Shown one piece after another: positions 1 through 7,231 of a DNA stretch of 11,404 nt; positions within the stretch are counted from its first letter, which is position 1; each line of letters opens with the position of its first letter. The DNA comes from JBAYHA01 sp964605975 (GTDB lineage: Bacteria; Patescibacteriota; Patescibacteriia; UBA11705; JABHMO01). Under the pieces are notes generated by a model. The model ran no database searches and was not told the DNA's origin. It saw only the letters and a program-made list of their open reading frames with translations. Both the position numbers and the translations under genes were made by a program. The stretch is from assembly GCA_964605975.1 (NCBI GenBank), contig CAZSER010000023.1, positions 1 to 11,404 of the forward strand. The letters run 5' to 3'.

Positions 1-18
1 GAGTTATTTCTACTTATT

Positions 19-603
19 TTAAAGATCAAGGAATTGATTATAAAAACGAAATAACAACCCCCTATCTCCATTAACGGTTTTAATTATTTGACAATAACGA
101 AGTTCACCATAACGAATTTTTTTTAATTTTTCAAAAACAAAATCATCACAAACACCAACCTCTTTGAACTTGATTTGATTTAATAATAAACTTAATTCAG
201 AAACTTTTTCATTATCAACTTTTTCTATAAAAAAACGATCTCCCAAATAAGCAAATCGCCCTCGACAAGAAGAAGAACAGTTCCAAATAAAATCTCCCCA
301 AGCTTCGGGACTTTTAAAACCAAACCCGGAATCTAAACTGGTAAAATTTTTCCAATTTTCAGTTTTTTTAGAAAAAATTAACTTGTCTTGTAATTCCAAA
401 GAGAGATCTTTATTAGGTAATTTATCTATTTTTTGCTGAAGCAATTTAACCTCTTGTTTGGCATTAAAAATATCAGTTGTGCTCTTTTGATAAACTAAAT
501 AAAAAATCCAGGATAAAAAAAGAACTAATAATAAAATAAACGAAAACCAAAACAGATTAAAAACCTTTTTCCCCAAAGAACTGATAATTTTTTTGTTATT
601 CAT
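19..603 (-). CDS. Small single-span membrane protein, unknown function
   Basis: I do not recognise a family for this 194-residue protein. It starts with a short basic tail (residues 1-14), followed by one strongly hydrophobic span at about 17-38. Residues 45-65 look like a short coiled coil, and the rest is probably an extracytoplasmic domain. That domain has four cysteines (C109, C113, C152, C171) that could form disulfides, and a stretch GFGFKSPEAWGDF at about 93-105. The last resembles the 'GF..YP..W' strand seen in some small exported lipoprotein-like domains, but the likeness is too weak to name a family. The ATG overlaps the stop of the upstream gene by 8 bases, so translation is probably coupled. 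It is the last visible gene of the murI-rseP operon. No Shine-Dalgarno is seen before the start. The frame is complete, ending in TAA. Confidence 0.8.
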   Translation of the reverse strand: MNNKKIISSLGKKVFNLFWFSFILLLVLFLSWIFYLVYQKSTTDIFNAKQEVKLLQQKIDKLPNKDLSLELQDKLIFSKKTENWKNFTSLDSGFGFKSPEAWGDFIWNCSSSCRGRFAYLGDRFFIEKVDNEKVSELSLLLNQIKFKEVGVCDDFVFEKLKKIRYGELRYCQIIKTVNGDRGLLFRFYNQFLDL

Positions 604-1528
604 TTTTGTTTTTTAAAATTTTTGACAAAGCCAAAAAACCAAAACAATATTTCAACAAAAAGTCATCTGATAAATTTTGACGAGATAAAAAATCAACATT
701 AGATTCAAAAAGTTTTAACAAGGACTCAACTTTATGATCACGCAAAACTTCACGCACGAAAGAAAATTTTTCATCAGAATCCAATTCCTCCAAACTCAAA
801 ATATTTTCTGACTGATAACTTCCCAAATGTTCAGGGATAAAAACTTCTTTTTTCGCCTTTTGCAAAATGGTAATAAAAACCTCACCCAACTGCTCCATTT
901 CGTTGTTTATAAAATCGATTTTTCTTTCGTAATCATTAGTCATGCTTTGCGATTCCCACTTTAACAGTTCTCGAAAACGATTAGTCAAAACAACTACCAA
1001 CATTGACAGATGATCAAATCCCAAACTACGCAACCTTTTTTCTGCCGAAAAAAAGTCACAAAGTTCTTGCATTTCACTGAAAACATTATTAGCCCAATTC
1101 GTTCTCAATCGATTGCTTTTCATCCTAACTAGCTCCTGTTTTGATCCAACATCTTCCGTTGCCATTAATTCTTGTAATTCCGCAGAAGATTCTTCTATTT
1201 GTTGAAATAGTCGCTGTTTTTGCAAAGAAGTTGAAGCCATCGAAACATCATTATGAAGTTTCTTTAAAGCCAACCGCAACTCCACTCGACGATGCACGAT
1301 TTGCGGATCTTCAAACTGATACAACTCTTTTTTCTTTTGCAAAATCTCCCCCTCAACTTGCGGATATTTTTCTAACGAAAATAAATTTTTCAAGCGGTCT
1401 TCTCTTTCTTCGATGGCAAACTTAATCGCCATTAATTTTCTATCCAGCAAAGGATGTTCTCTTTCCTTCTCTACTATTGGCGCAATTTGATAATTTTGTT
1501 TTTGTTTTAATGGAATAAACTGTTCCAT
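596..1528 (-). CDS. Soluble alpha-helical protein, unknown function
   Basis: This is a 310-residue protein of unrecognised family. It has no signal peptide and no membrane span. It is rich in Glu, Lys, Leu and Gln, with long heptad-like helical runs at about 20-75 and 78-130, suggesting a coiled-coil or helical-bundle protein in the cytoplasm. A second helical part covers about 140-230 (with a hydrophobic patch near SMLVVVLTNRF) and a third about 245-305. Its ATG lies inside the 3' end of rseP (22-base overlap in another frame), and its stop overlaps the next gene by 8 bases. Coupled translation with both neighbours is therefore likely, and its role may be tied to the protease or the downstream membrane protein. 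No Shine-Dalgarno is visible. The reading frame is supported by its length and by the operon-style overlaps. Confidence 0.82.
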   Translation of the reverse strand: MEQFIPLKQKQNYQIAPIVEKEREHPLLDRKLMAIKFAIEEREDRLKNLFSLEKYPQVEGEILQKKKELYQFEDPQIVHRRVELRLALKKLHNDVSMASTSLQKQRLFQQIEESSAELQELMATEDVGSKQELVRMKSNRLRTNWANNVFSEMQELCDFFSAEKRLRSLGFDHLSMLVVVLTNRFRELLKWESQSMTNDYERKIDFINNEMEQLGEVFITILQKAKKEVFIPEHLGSYQSENILSLEELDSDEKFSFVREVLRDHKVESLLKLFESNVDFLSRQNLSDDFLLKYCFGFLALSKILKNKNE

Positions 1529-2667
1529 AGATTTATAAAAGTATTTTTGAATTTAAAGATATCCCGACTGGTAACAACAACGAAAAGCATCATCAGCAGA
1601 AAAAATCCAGCGCCATGCACCACTCTCTCTACTTTTTCATTTATTGCTTTTCCTCTGATTTTTTCAACAATCAAGAAAAGTGCTCTACCTCCATCCAAGG
1701 CAGGTAAAGGTAAGAAATTAATAATTGCTAAATTCATCGACAACAAAGCCATAAACTGCAAAAGATAAACAAAACCCATCTTGGCCACTTGTCCCGTAAG
1801 AGAAGCAATTCCAATCGGTCCGGCAACATCAACGCCAATTGGCTTGTCCGCTACTAAGTTTTTAATTATCCCCGCAAAACCGGAAATTATTTCAACAAAA
1901 AGATATCCCGTTCCCTTGAAACCCAACCAAACGGCCTGATACCAAGGATATTTAACAATTCCAGCACTAATCATCCCGATACCAATAATGGAACGACCAA
2001 GTTCCTCGGAATATTCTGGCATAACCGTAAATTTTTTCTCTTCACCAAAACGAGAAACTTCTATTTCTACTGATGACTTTCCTAATCCTGCCAAATAACT
2101 TTGGATCTCCGTCATCTTGGTAAAAGGTTGTCCATCTAACCTTAAAATTGTATCTCCAGGTTGCAAACCGGCCTCTTTGGCGGGAGAACTTTCCTTAACT
2201 TCCATTATTTGTACCGTAAAAGATTCCGGTGTCGCCGTATTTTCATCAACAGGAGTTGGGGCACCAACCAAATAAGCCCCCGTCAAACAAACAAAAGTTA
2301 AAAAAACATTCATAACAACTCCAGCCGAAATAATTACTAACCTTTGCCAAATTTTTTTACTAACAAAACTGTCTTGATCTTGTTTGTCTTCCCCATTTTC
2401 TCCTTTTATTTTAACAAAACCGCCCAAAGGAATCCAATTCAAAGAATATACTGTGTCTTCTGAATTACTTTTTTCGACATCTTCGTTGCCCCAAAAAAAC
2501 TTTCTTTTACCATTTATTTTTTTCCAACCACAAATTCTTGGTGGCAAACCAAAACCAAATTCATCCGTCTTGACCCCAAACTTTCGAGCCGTCCAAAAAT
2601 GGCCTAACTCATGAAAAAAAACCATCACTCCCAAAACAATAATAAAAATAAACAAAGTGGTTAACAT
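1507..2667 (-). CDS. rseP: RseP-type site-2 intramembrane zinc metalloprotease (M50)
   Basis: This is a membrane protease that cuts transmembrane substrates within the bilayer. In known relatives these are anti-sigma factors (RseA, RsiW) or leftover signal peptides. The 386 residues show the family pattern. The first span holds the zinc site H19-E20-L-G-H23. A membrane-associated hairpin with the conserved AG..MN segment lies at about 115-120. A single PDZ domain covers about 150-218 (EAGLQPGDTILRLDG). GPIGIA lies at about 283-288, and the third zinc ligand is D325 in NFLPLPALDGG, followed by a final hydrophobic span (about 352-367). One PDZ instead of the two in E. coli RseP is usual for shorter homologues. 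A charged loop at about 45-75 follows the first span. The gene sits 50 bases after murI and overlaps the next gene. No clear Shine-Dalgarno precedes the ATG; a GGAG lies about 45 bases upstream, too far to serve it. Confidence 0.96.
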   Translation of the reverse strand: MLTTLFIFIIVLGVMVFFHELGHFWTARKFGVKTDEFGFGLPPRICGWKKINGKRKFFWGNEDVEKSNSEDTVYSLNWIPLGGFVKIKGENGEDKQDQDSFVSKKIWQRLVIISAGVVMNVFLTFVCLTGAYLVGAPTPVDENTATPESFTVQIMEVKESSPAKEAGLQPGDTILRLDGQPFTKMTEIQSYLAGLGKSSVEIEVSRFGEEKKFTVMPEYSEELGRSIIGIGMISAGIVKYPWYQAVWLGFKGTGYLFVEIISGFAGIIKNLVADKPIGVDVAGPIGIASLTGQVAKMGFVYLLQFMALLSMNLAIINFLPLPALDGGRALFLIVEKIRGKAINEKVERVVHGAGFFLLMMLFVVVTSRDIFKFKNTFINLWNSLFH

Positions 2668-2717
2668 AATATTTTCGCAGTATTAATTATAAAGTTTTTA
2701 CTACTTTTCACTTCTCC

Positions 2718-3560
2718 TTAATTTTCAAAAGCAGTTAAATTTATTTTTCTTAATGTAATCTTCTTTCGTAAGAAAGTTTGAGCAACTTTTAGATAGTTAC
2801 TATTTACCTCGGTAACAAAATAATCAACCTTTCCCCCACGCGAAATCATCCGTTCTTTGTCTGGATGCCTCTCTAAATATTTTTGTAAAGAGTCTCCAAC
2901 CAAAACGGCAGGATCAGGAACAAAACAGCTCTCTCCCATTATAGCGCGAATTTTTTTAATTATCAAAGGATAATGGGTGCAACCCAAAATAAGACTATCT
3001 ATTTTTTTCTTGCGCAAAATTTTTAAATAAAAATTTATAATTAACGAACTCTCTTTTTGTTTAAAAAAATTTTCTTCAATAATCGGAACCAGTAATGGTG
3101 TTGCCAAAGAAAAAAGTTTTGGAATTTTCCGATAATTTGCAGAACAAGATTTCTCTATTTCCTTGGAATAAACATCAGAACCGATTGTTGCCCTTGTGCC
3201 AATCACTCCTAATTGCCGATAATTATTAGTCGCAAAATATTCAGCAATCGGGCGAACAACTCCCAAGATATTACAGTGCTGACCATAAATTTTCCGCCAC
3301 TTTGGTAACTTTTTTTGTTGCAAAAAACGCAACGACTCCGCAGTAGCAGAATTACAGGCCAAAATAACCAATGTTGCGCCGGAATCAAATAAAAAACGGA
3401 CACCTTGCTCCGTCAATTGACGGATCGCCTCCGGCGACCTGTTCCCATAGGGAACATGCAAGGTGTCCCCCAAATAAAGATAATCATACTGCGAAACTTT
3501 TTTTCTAATAGCACGCAAAACGGTCAAACCTCCCAAACCACTATCAAAAACACCAATCAT
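2718..3560 (-). CDS. murI: Glutamate racemase
   Basis: This enzyme interconverts L- and D-glutamate in the cytoplasm without a cofactor, supplying the D-Glu of the peptidoglycan stem peptide. The 280 residues fit the family length and carry its motifs. These are the N-terminal IGVFDSGLGGLTVLRAI with D6 and S7, GDTLHVPYGNRS at about 31-42, the first catalytic cysteine C69 in ACNSATA, IGTRATI at about 120-126, and the second catalytic cysteine C194 in LGCTHYPLI. Both cysteines of the two-base mechanism are kept, so it should be active. It is probably the first gene of a minus-strand operon continuing into rseP. The ATG is preceded by an AT-rich region with a candidate -10 but no Shine-Dalgarno. 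Its presence implies that the cell makes, or at least modifies, a D-Glu-containing wall. Confidence 0.97.
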   Translation of the reverse strand: MIGVFDSGLGGLTVLRAIRKKVSQYDYLYLGDTLHVPYGNRSPEAIRQLTEQGVRFLFDSGATLVILACNSATAESLRFLQQKKLPKWRKIYGQHCNILGVVRPIAEYFATNNYRQLGVIGTRATIGSDVYSKEIEKSCSANYRKIPKLFSLATPLLVPIIEENFFKQKESSLIINFYLKILRKKKIDSLILGCTHYPLIIKKIRAIMGESCFVPDPAVLVGDSLQKYLERHPDKERMISRGGKVDYFVTEVNSNYLKVAQTFLRKKITLRKINLTAFEN

Positions 3561-3594
3561 ATTTTAAAATAAAAATAAAACTTAAATATAAATA

Positions 3595-3624
3595 ATTATA
3601 GCAAAATTATAATTAATTTCACAA
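3595..3624 (-). promoter_or_regulatory. Candidate promoter of murI operon
   Basis: On the minus strand there is a TATAAT (3600 down to 3595) with TTGTGA (3624 down to 3619) 18 bases upstream; the latter matches TTGACA at 4 of 6 positions. Transcription would begin near 3588, leaving a leader of about 28 bases. The region is so AT-rich that such matches arise by chance, and a second TATAAT lies nearby at 3611-3606, so this is tentative. Confidence 0.4.
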
Positions 3625-3651
3625 AAAAAACACAAATATCCACAAAGAGTA

Positions 3652-3680
3652 TTGATTATTTTTTTAATCTATATTATAAT
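3652..3680 (+). promoter_or_regulatory. Sigma-70-type promoter for the 3760 gene
   Basis: TTGATT (3652-3657) and a perfect TATAAT (3675-3680) are separated by 17 bases, the optimal spacing. They point towards the gene at 3760. Transcription should start near 3687, giving a leader of about 70 bases that ends in a strong ribosome binding site. This is the best promoter match in the window. Confidence 0.72.
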
Positions 3681-3746
3681 ATATTTTTGTTCTTTTAATC
3701 TGATCAAAAATAGTAACAAAAATTAGTTAGTCTTTATCTTAATCTT

Positions 3747-3753
3747 AGGAGGT
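3747..3753 (+). promoter_or_regulatory. Strong Shine-Dalgarno sequence
   Basis: AGGAGGT lies 6 bases before the ATG at 3760. It fixes that start over the in-frame ATG five codons later (3775). It is the only near-perfect ribosome binding site seen upstream of any gene in the window, which suggests this gene is translated efficiently and independently. Confidence 0.9.
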
Positions 3754-3759
3754 GTTTTA

Positions 3760-4362
3760 ATGGTTGAAGTCAAAATGAAATCTCGCCGAAATGGAACTCA
3801 CATCTATTTAAGAAAAATAAAGGAGGATGGGAACAAATCATTTTTCAGTCTTAGGGCCGTTGATTATCAAGAACACTGTTTTTTCTCTCAAACCTTTTTT
3901 CACGACTCCATTCATGGAGCTTTTAAGCTAAAATTAAGACTCGAAAACAAGCTTTCTGAAATTCATCCTTTTGATTATCTCCAAATAATTTCAACCATTG
4001 AGCAAGTTTTCTCCGAAGAAACTATTACTACTTTTAACGATCGGCAAGTTAATCTAAGTGAAAATAACAACCCCCCGGAAAATCCTTATTTATTGATAAG
4101 CACCAAAAGAATCAGAACCTCGCCATGCCTGTACATAAGGAAAATATCCTTAAACAACGGCAAAGTACGATTCTGCCTAACCCTCTTTGACATCAATGAT
4201 CGTTGTCTTTTTAAGATTTTTGTTTTTTGTGACAGCTCTTTTGCGGTCAAAAGTATTGTCCGTTTTTTTGAGGACAATCTGGAAAACCTGCCCGAGAATG
4301 AAGAAGATCTTCTTATCGAAAAGATAAAAGAACTAATTTACAACTCTCCTTATTTCTCATAG
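3760..4362 (+). CDS. Two-copy repeat-domain protein, unknown function
   Basis: This is a 200-residue protein with no signal peptide, no membrane span and no family I recognise. It consists of two diverged copies of one domain of about 70-75 residues: copy 1 at about 14-84 and copy 2 at about 123-194. They are joined by a polar linker (about 86-112) rich in Asn, Glu and Pro. Residues 14-50 and 123-159 align without a gap at 13 identities in 37, including Y-x-R-K-I, F-x-L, D-x4-C-x-F and D-S. Each copy reads as beta strands followed by one or two charged helices. It is a single-gene transcription unit with its own promoter and the window's only strong Shine-Dalgarno. It lies between divergent murI and a convergent sugar-phosphate mutase gene, so context gives no function. 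A small cytoplasmic binding or regulatory protein is possible, but that is a guess. Confidence 0.85.
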   Translation: MVEVKMKSRRNGTHIYLRKIKEDGNKSFFSLRAVDYQEHCFFSQTFFHDSIHGAFKLKLRLENKLSEIHPFDYLQIISTIEQVFSEETITTFNDRQVNLSENNNPPENPYLLISTKRIRTSPCLYIRKISLNNGKVRFCLTLFDINDRCLFKIFVFCDSSFAVKSIVRFFEDNLENLPENEEDLLIEKIKELIYNSPYFS

Positions 4363-4366
4363 AAAT

Positions 4367-4395
4367 AAAAAACACTGCCATATCAGTGTTTTTTT
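4367..4395. terminator. Bidirectional hairpin terminator between convergent genes
   Basis: The arms CACTG (4373-4377) and CAGTG (4384-4388) flank a 6-base loop. They are extended outward by an A run (4367-4372) pairing with a T run (4389-4394). Because the hairpin has As on the left and Ts on the right, it gives a U-tract when read from either strand. It can therefore end both the 3760 gene and the converging mutase gene. Confidence 0.85.
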
Positions 4396-4412
4396 AGTTT
4401 TAAAAAATTTAT

Positions 4413-5756
4413 TTATTTGCTATTAATAAAATCAACTAATTCTCGAAATTTCTGTGCTAATAATTCTTTATTCTTCGCTTCTAAATTTAACCTTAACAAC
4501 GACTCTGTATTTGAAACCCTAACCCCAAAACGCCACTCCCCCATTTCAAAAGAAACACCATCATAATCTTGCACCAAAAAATCACCAAACTTGTCTTTTA
4601 TCTTTTGCAAAATAAACTCTTTATTTTCTATTTTGAAATTAGTTTCTTCAATCCGAAAATATCGAGCGTAATCTTGTAAAAGCTCGGACATTTTTAAATT
4701 ACTTTGACACAACAACTCCAAAACAATTAAACCGGCAATTATTCCACTATCCGCACGATAATTTTCTCGAAAATAATAATGACCAGAATGCTCCCCCGCA
4801 AAAATAGCATTCGTCTCTTTCATTTTTTCTTTGATAAAAGAATGTCCGACCTTGGTCATCATAGAAAAACCACCTCGCTCCGCAACAATTTCTGGGACAA
4901 CACGACTAACATTAACATTGTACAAAATAGTTTCTCCTGGAAATTTCTGCAAAAAACTGTCCGCGATCATCGCCGTAATAAAAGAACTATCAATCATTTC
5001 TCCATTTTCAGTAAAGAAAAACACTCGATCAGCATCCCCATCAAAAGCCAATCCCAAATCAGCCTTTTCTTCTTTGATTTTTTCTACCAGAAAACGATTA
5101 TTTTCTTTTTCAATCGGACTTGGTTGATGATTCGGAAAAGTTCCATCCAGTTCAAAAAATAACGGAACAACCTGAACTGCCAAACTATCAAAAACGGCTG
5201 GGCACAACCTTCCCGCCATACCATTTCCAGCATCAATAACAATTTTCTTCCCAAAAATCTTTTGACTATCAATAAAAGTCAAAACATAATCGGCAAACTC
5301 TTTTACGATATTTTCTTCCTTTTCAACGATTCCCATTTTTTCATAATTAGCAAACTCTTGATTCAAAACAAACTCTTTTATCTGCAAGAGGCCACTACTC
5401 TCACCAATCGGCATTGCTCCAGCTCGACAAAATTTAACACCATTAAACTCTTTGGGGTTATGCGAAGCCGTAATCATCGCTCCGGGTAAATTATTTTTTC
5501 CAGAAGCAAAATAAAGAGTATCAGTAGTAATTAAACCCAAATCAACAACATCAACACCTTGCGACAATACACCATCAATAAATGCTTTTTTTAACTCTTC
5601 ACCGGAAATTCGCATATCACCACCCACCAAAATCTTTTTTGTCTGAACAAAGCGAGCAAAAGATTGCCCAATTTTTCGCATAATTTCAGCATTTATTTCC
5701 GTTGGAAAAACTCCACGAAAATCGTAGGCTTTAAAAATATTTTCATGCACTTTCAT
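4413..5756 (-). CDS. manB: Phosphomannomutase/phosphoglucomutase (alpha-D-phosphohexomutase)
   Basis: This cytoplasmic enzyme interconverts hexose 1- and 6-phosphates (mannose and/or glucose), feeding nucleotide-sugar synthesis for surface glycans or linking to glycogen and glycolysis. The 447 residues match the usual four-domain family. The substrate-entry arginine is in YDFRGVFP (about 11-18). The phosphoserine loop TASHNP has S98. The magnesium-binding loop is DGDADR at 239-244. The sugar-specificity loop is GEHSGH at 321-326. The phosphate-binding loop RVSNTES is at about 413-419. All key residues are present, so it should be active. The specificity loop GEHSGH is typical of bifunctional PMM/PGM enzymes, so the symbol manB is a convention and not proof of mannose preference. 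It is monocistronic in this window, read towards the shared terminator. No Shine-Dalgarno precedes the ATG and the predicted leader is very short. Confidence 0.95.
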   Translation of the reverse strand: MKVHENIFKAYDFRGVFPTEINAEIMRKIGQSFARFVQTKKILVGGDMRISGEELKKAFIDGVLSQGVDVVDLGLITTDTLYFASGKNNLPGAMITASHNPKEFNGVKFCRAGAMPIGESSGLLQIKEFVLNQEFANYEKMGIVEKEENIVKEFADYVLTFIDSQKIFGKKIVIDAGNGMAGRLCPAVFDSLAVQVVPLFFELDGTFPNHQPSPIEKENNRFLVEKIKEEKADLGLAFDGDADRVFFFTENGEMIDSSFITAMIADSFLQKFPGETILYNVNVSRVVPEIVAERGGFSMMTKVGHSFIKEKMKETNAIFAGEHSGHYYFRENYRADSGIIAGLIVLELLCQSNLKMSELLQDYARYFRIEETNFKIENKEFILQKIKDKFGDFLVQDYDGVSFEMGEWRFGVRVSNTESLLRLNLEAKNKELLAQKFRELVDFINSK

Positions 5757-5759
5757 ATT

Positions 5760-5788
5760 TTGCGCTTATTACTCTTTTATTATATAAT
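5760..5788 (+). promoter_or_regulatory. Candidate promoter of the right-hand operon
   Basis: There is a perfect TATAAT at 5783-5788. The TTG-start hexamer TTGCGC (5760-5765) lies 17 bases upstream but matches TTGACA at only 3 positions. Transcription would start near 5795, giving a leader of about 58 bases that lacks a good Shine-Dalgarno. Support comes from its place directly upstream of a four-gene plus-strand run. Confidence 0.5.
5779..5784 (-). promoter_or_regulatory. Candidate -10 box for the mutase gene
   Basis: The 10-base palindrome ATTATATAAT (5779-5788) carries a TATAAT on each strand. Read on the minus strand it would start transcription near 5772, about 15 bases before the mutase ATG. 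No good -35 is seen on that strand. The two divergent -10 boxes overlap, so the two genes might compete for polymerase. Confidence 0.4.
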
Positions 5789-5852
5789 GTTAACATAAAA
5801 AAAATGATCATTCAATCTACTTTCTTCAAAAGAGTTTAGCTGTTTTATTCCC

Positions 5853-7205
5853 ATGAATAAAAAGAAAAAACAAAAATTAAAAAGAACTAAAAGCCAAGAC
5901 CAAAAAGAAAACTTAAACAGATCTTCTTCTTTTTCTTTTTCTCCCCAAAAAGCTACCAACTCTATAAATTCAGAGAAAACTAACACCGAAGACAAAAAAA
6001 CATCATCCCCGACCGAAAGTTCAAACTTCATTAAAAAAGAAACCAAAAAAGTAATAAATACTCCGACAAACAATAAAACTTCATTTCCGAAAAAACAAAA
6101 TGAAAAAGTAGAACCATTTGCCACGATAAAAACAGATGACAACAAAAAAAATAATAATTCATCGACTAACATAAAAAAAAGCGAAGAAGAAAACCAAAAA
6201 AAACCGACCGGATCAGTAGAAAAAACTGATCGCCAAAATTTCGGAAACATGGAAATTGACGCCGATCCACAAGAAGGCAGTAGCGGAAAATTAAAAAACA
6301 AAGCCGAATATGACGATGGTGAAGAAAAAACCAAAACCACAATCTCGGTAAAAACTGATTTTTCGGGTTTAGGAAAACCAGCAACTAGCAATCAGCAAAA
6401 ATTTGGGACAGACGCAGTCAAAGAATTAAACTTTGAATCTTTTGATCTTTCTAAAAAACAAAACCAACCGAATGAAGCTAGTTTTTCACCAGAAAATGCC
6501 TATGGAGAAAAATCCGCAAAAAATTCAACCAATTTAGAAAATTACAAACAAAAGCCTAACGATAAAACAAATAAAAATCCTCTAATTCAAAAAGCCAAAA
6601 CAACCGAAGAAAAACAGTTAGAACAAAAAAGATTACTAGACCAACAAAAAAAACTAAGTAAAAAAAGAGGTTCTCCTGATAAATTAAGAAGAGAGAATTT
6701 AAGAAAAGCCCAAAGATCTCTGCAATCTCTATCCACAGGGGCCAAAGATTTTAAAAAAGGCCAGTCTTCCGCCAACGACCGACAACAGGCGCTAAACAAC
6801 CAGATGGAAAAAAATCGCCTAGAAAATCTTTATGGCAAAAGTCTAAAAGAAAAAAAACAAGAATCAACAAAAAAAGAAAATCCTCAAAAAATAAAACGAC
6901 AACTTCAACAAAAAAAACAAAAAAATCGAAAAACACCAAAAGAAAAAGGCAAGTTAGGAAAAGCTCGAGAAAACTTATCTATTCAAAAAGCTAAAGAACG
7001 CATAGATCAGGCAAAAAAAAGAGTAAAAATGATTGTTCTTCGTTGGATTTTAGCCACTAGCTGTTCTTGCTTTATGGCTTTACTGCCAATACTTATATTT
7101 ATACTCTTAATTATTTTACTTATTGGATTACTTTATGCTATAGGCAAAGCTGCGATAGATTTCCTTTCTACCGACCTTATAGATATTTTATCCAGCTTTA
7201 TATAA
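5853..7205 (+). CDS. Lys/Asn/Gln-rich protein with C-terminal membrane anchor, unknown function
   Basis: This is a 450-residue protein of unrecognised family. Residues 1 to about 390 are extremely hydrophilic and low in complexity, dominated by Lys, Asn, Gln, Glu, Ser and Thr. The first part (to about 240) looks disordered. The part from about 245 to 390 is more basic and helix-prone, with many K-K and Q-K-K runs. From about 393 to 430 there is a long hydrophobic stretch (RWILATSCSCFMALLPIL and following), long enough for one long or two short spans, then a short amphipathic tail. With no signal peptide, the charged part is most likely cytoplasmic. It opens the right-hand operon, 26 bases before the beta-propeller gene. 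A scaffold or nucleic-acid-contacting role is conceivable from the charge but not shown. The coding strand is full of A runs. No Shine-Dalgarno is seen, so the exact start is less certain. Confidence 0.82.
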   Translation: MNKKKKQKLKRTKSQDQKENLNRSSSFSFSPQKATNSINSEKTNTEDKKTSSPTESSNFIKKETKKVINTPTNNKTSFPKKQNEKVEPFATIKTDDNKKNNNSSTNIKKSEEENQKKPTGSVEKTDRQNFGNMEIDADPQEGSSGKLKNKAEYDDGEEKTKTTISVKTDFSGLGKPATSNQQKFGTDAVKELNFESFDLSKKQNQPNEASFSPENAYGEKSAKNSTNLENYKQKPNDKTNKNPLIQKAKTTEEKQLEQKRLLDQQKKLSKKRGSPDKLRRENLRKAQRSLQSLSTGAKDFKKGQSSANDRQQALNNQMEKNRLENLYGKSLKEKKQESTKKENPQKIKRQLQQKKQKNRKTPKEKGKLGKARENLSIQKAKERIDQAKKRVKMIVLRWILATSCSCFMALLPILIFILLIILLIGLLYAIGKAAIDFLSTDLIDILSSFI

Positions 7206-7231
7206 AAAAGCGAACATAAAAATTTTATTAT

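Noticed and set aside
3636..3644. ATATCCACA, one mismatch from the DnaA box TTATCCACA, in an AT-rich intergenic region.
   Set aside because: It is a single box without clustered partners or dnaA/dnaN nearby, and is expected by chance in such sequence, so there is no support for a replication origin.
3701..5810. TGATCA palindromes about 17-21 bases after both predicted plus-strand -10 boxes (3701-3706 and 5805-5810), as a shared operator.
   Set aside because: A 6-base palindrome is too common, the flanking bases differ, and no regulator gene is present.
5780..6391. Long open frame on the minus strand opposite the lysine-rich gene, rich in Phe, Ser, Leu and Val.
   Set aside because: Its composition is what the reverse complement of A-rich Lys/Asn codons gives. 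It overlaps the divergent promoter spacer and has no family likeness.
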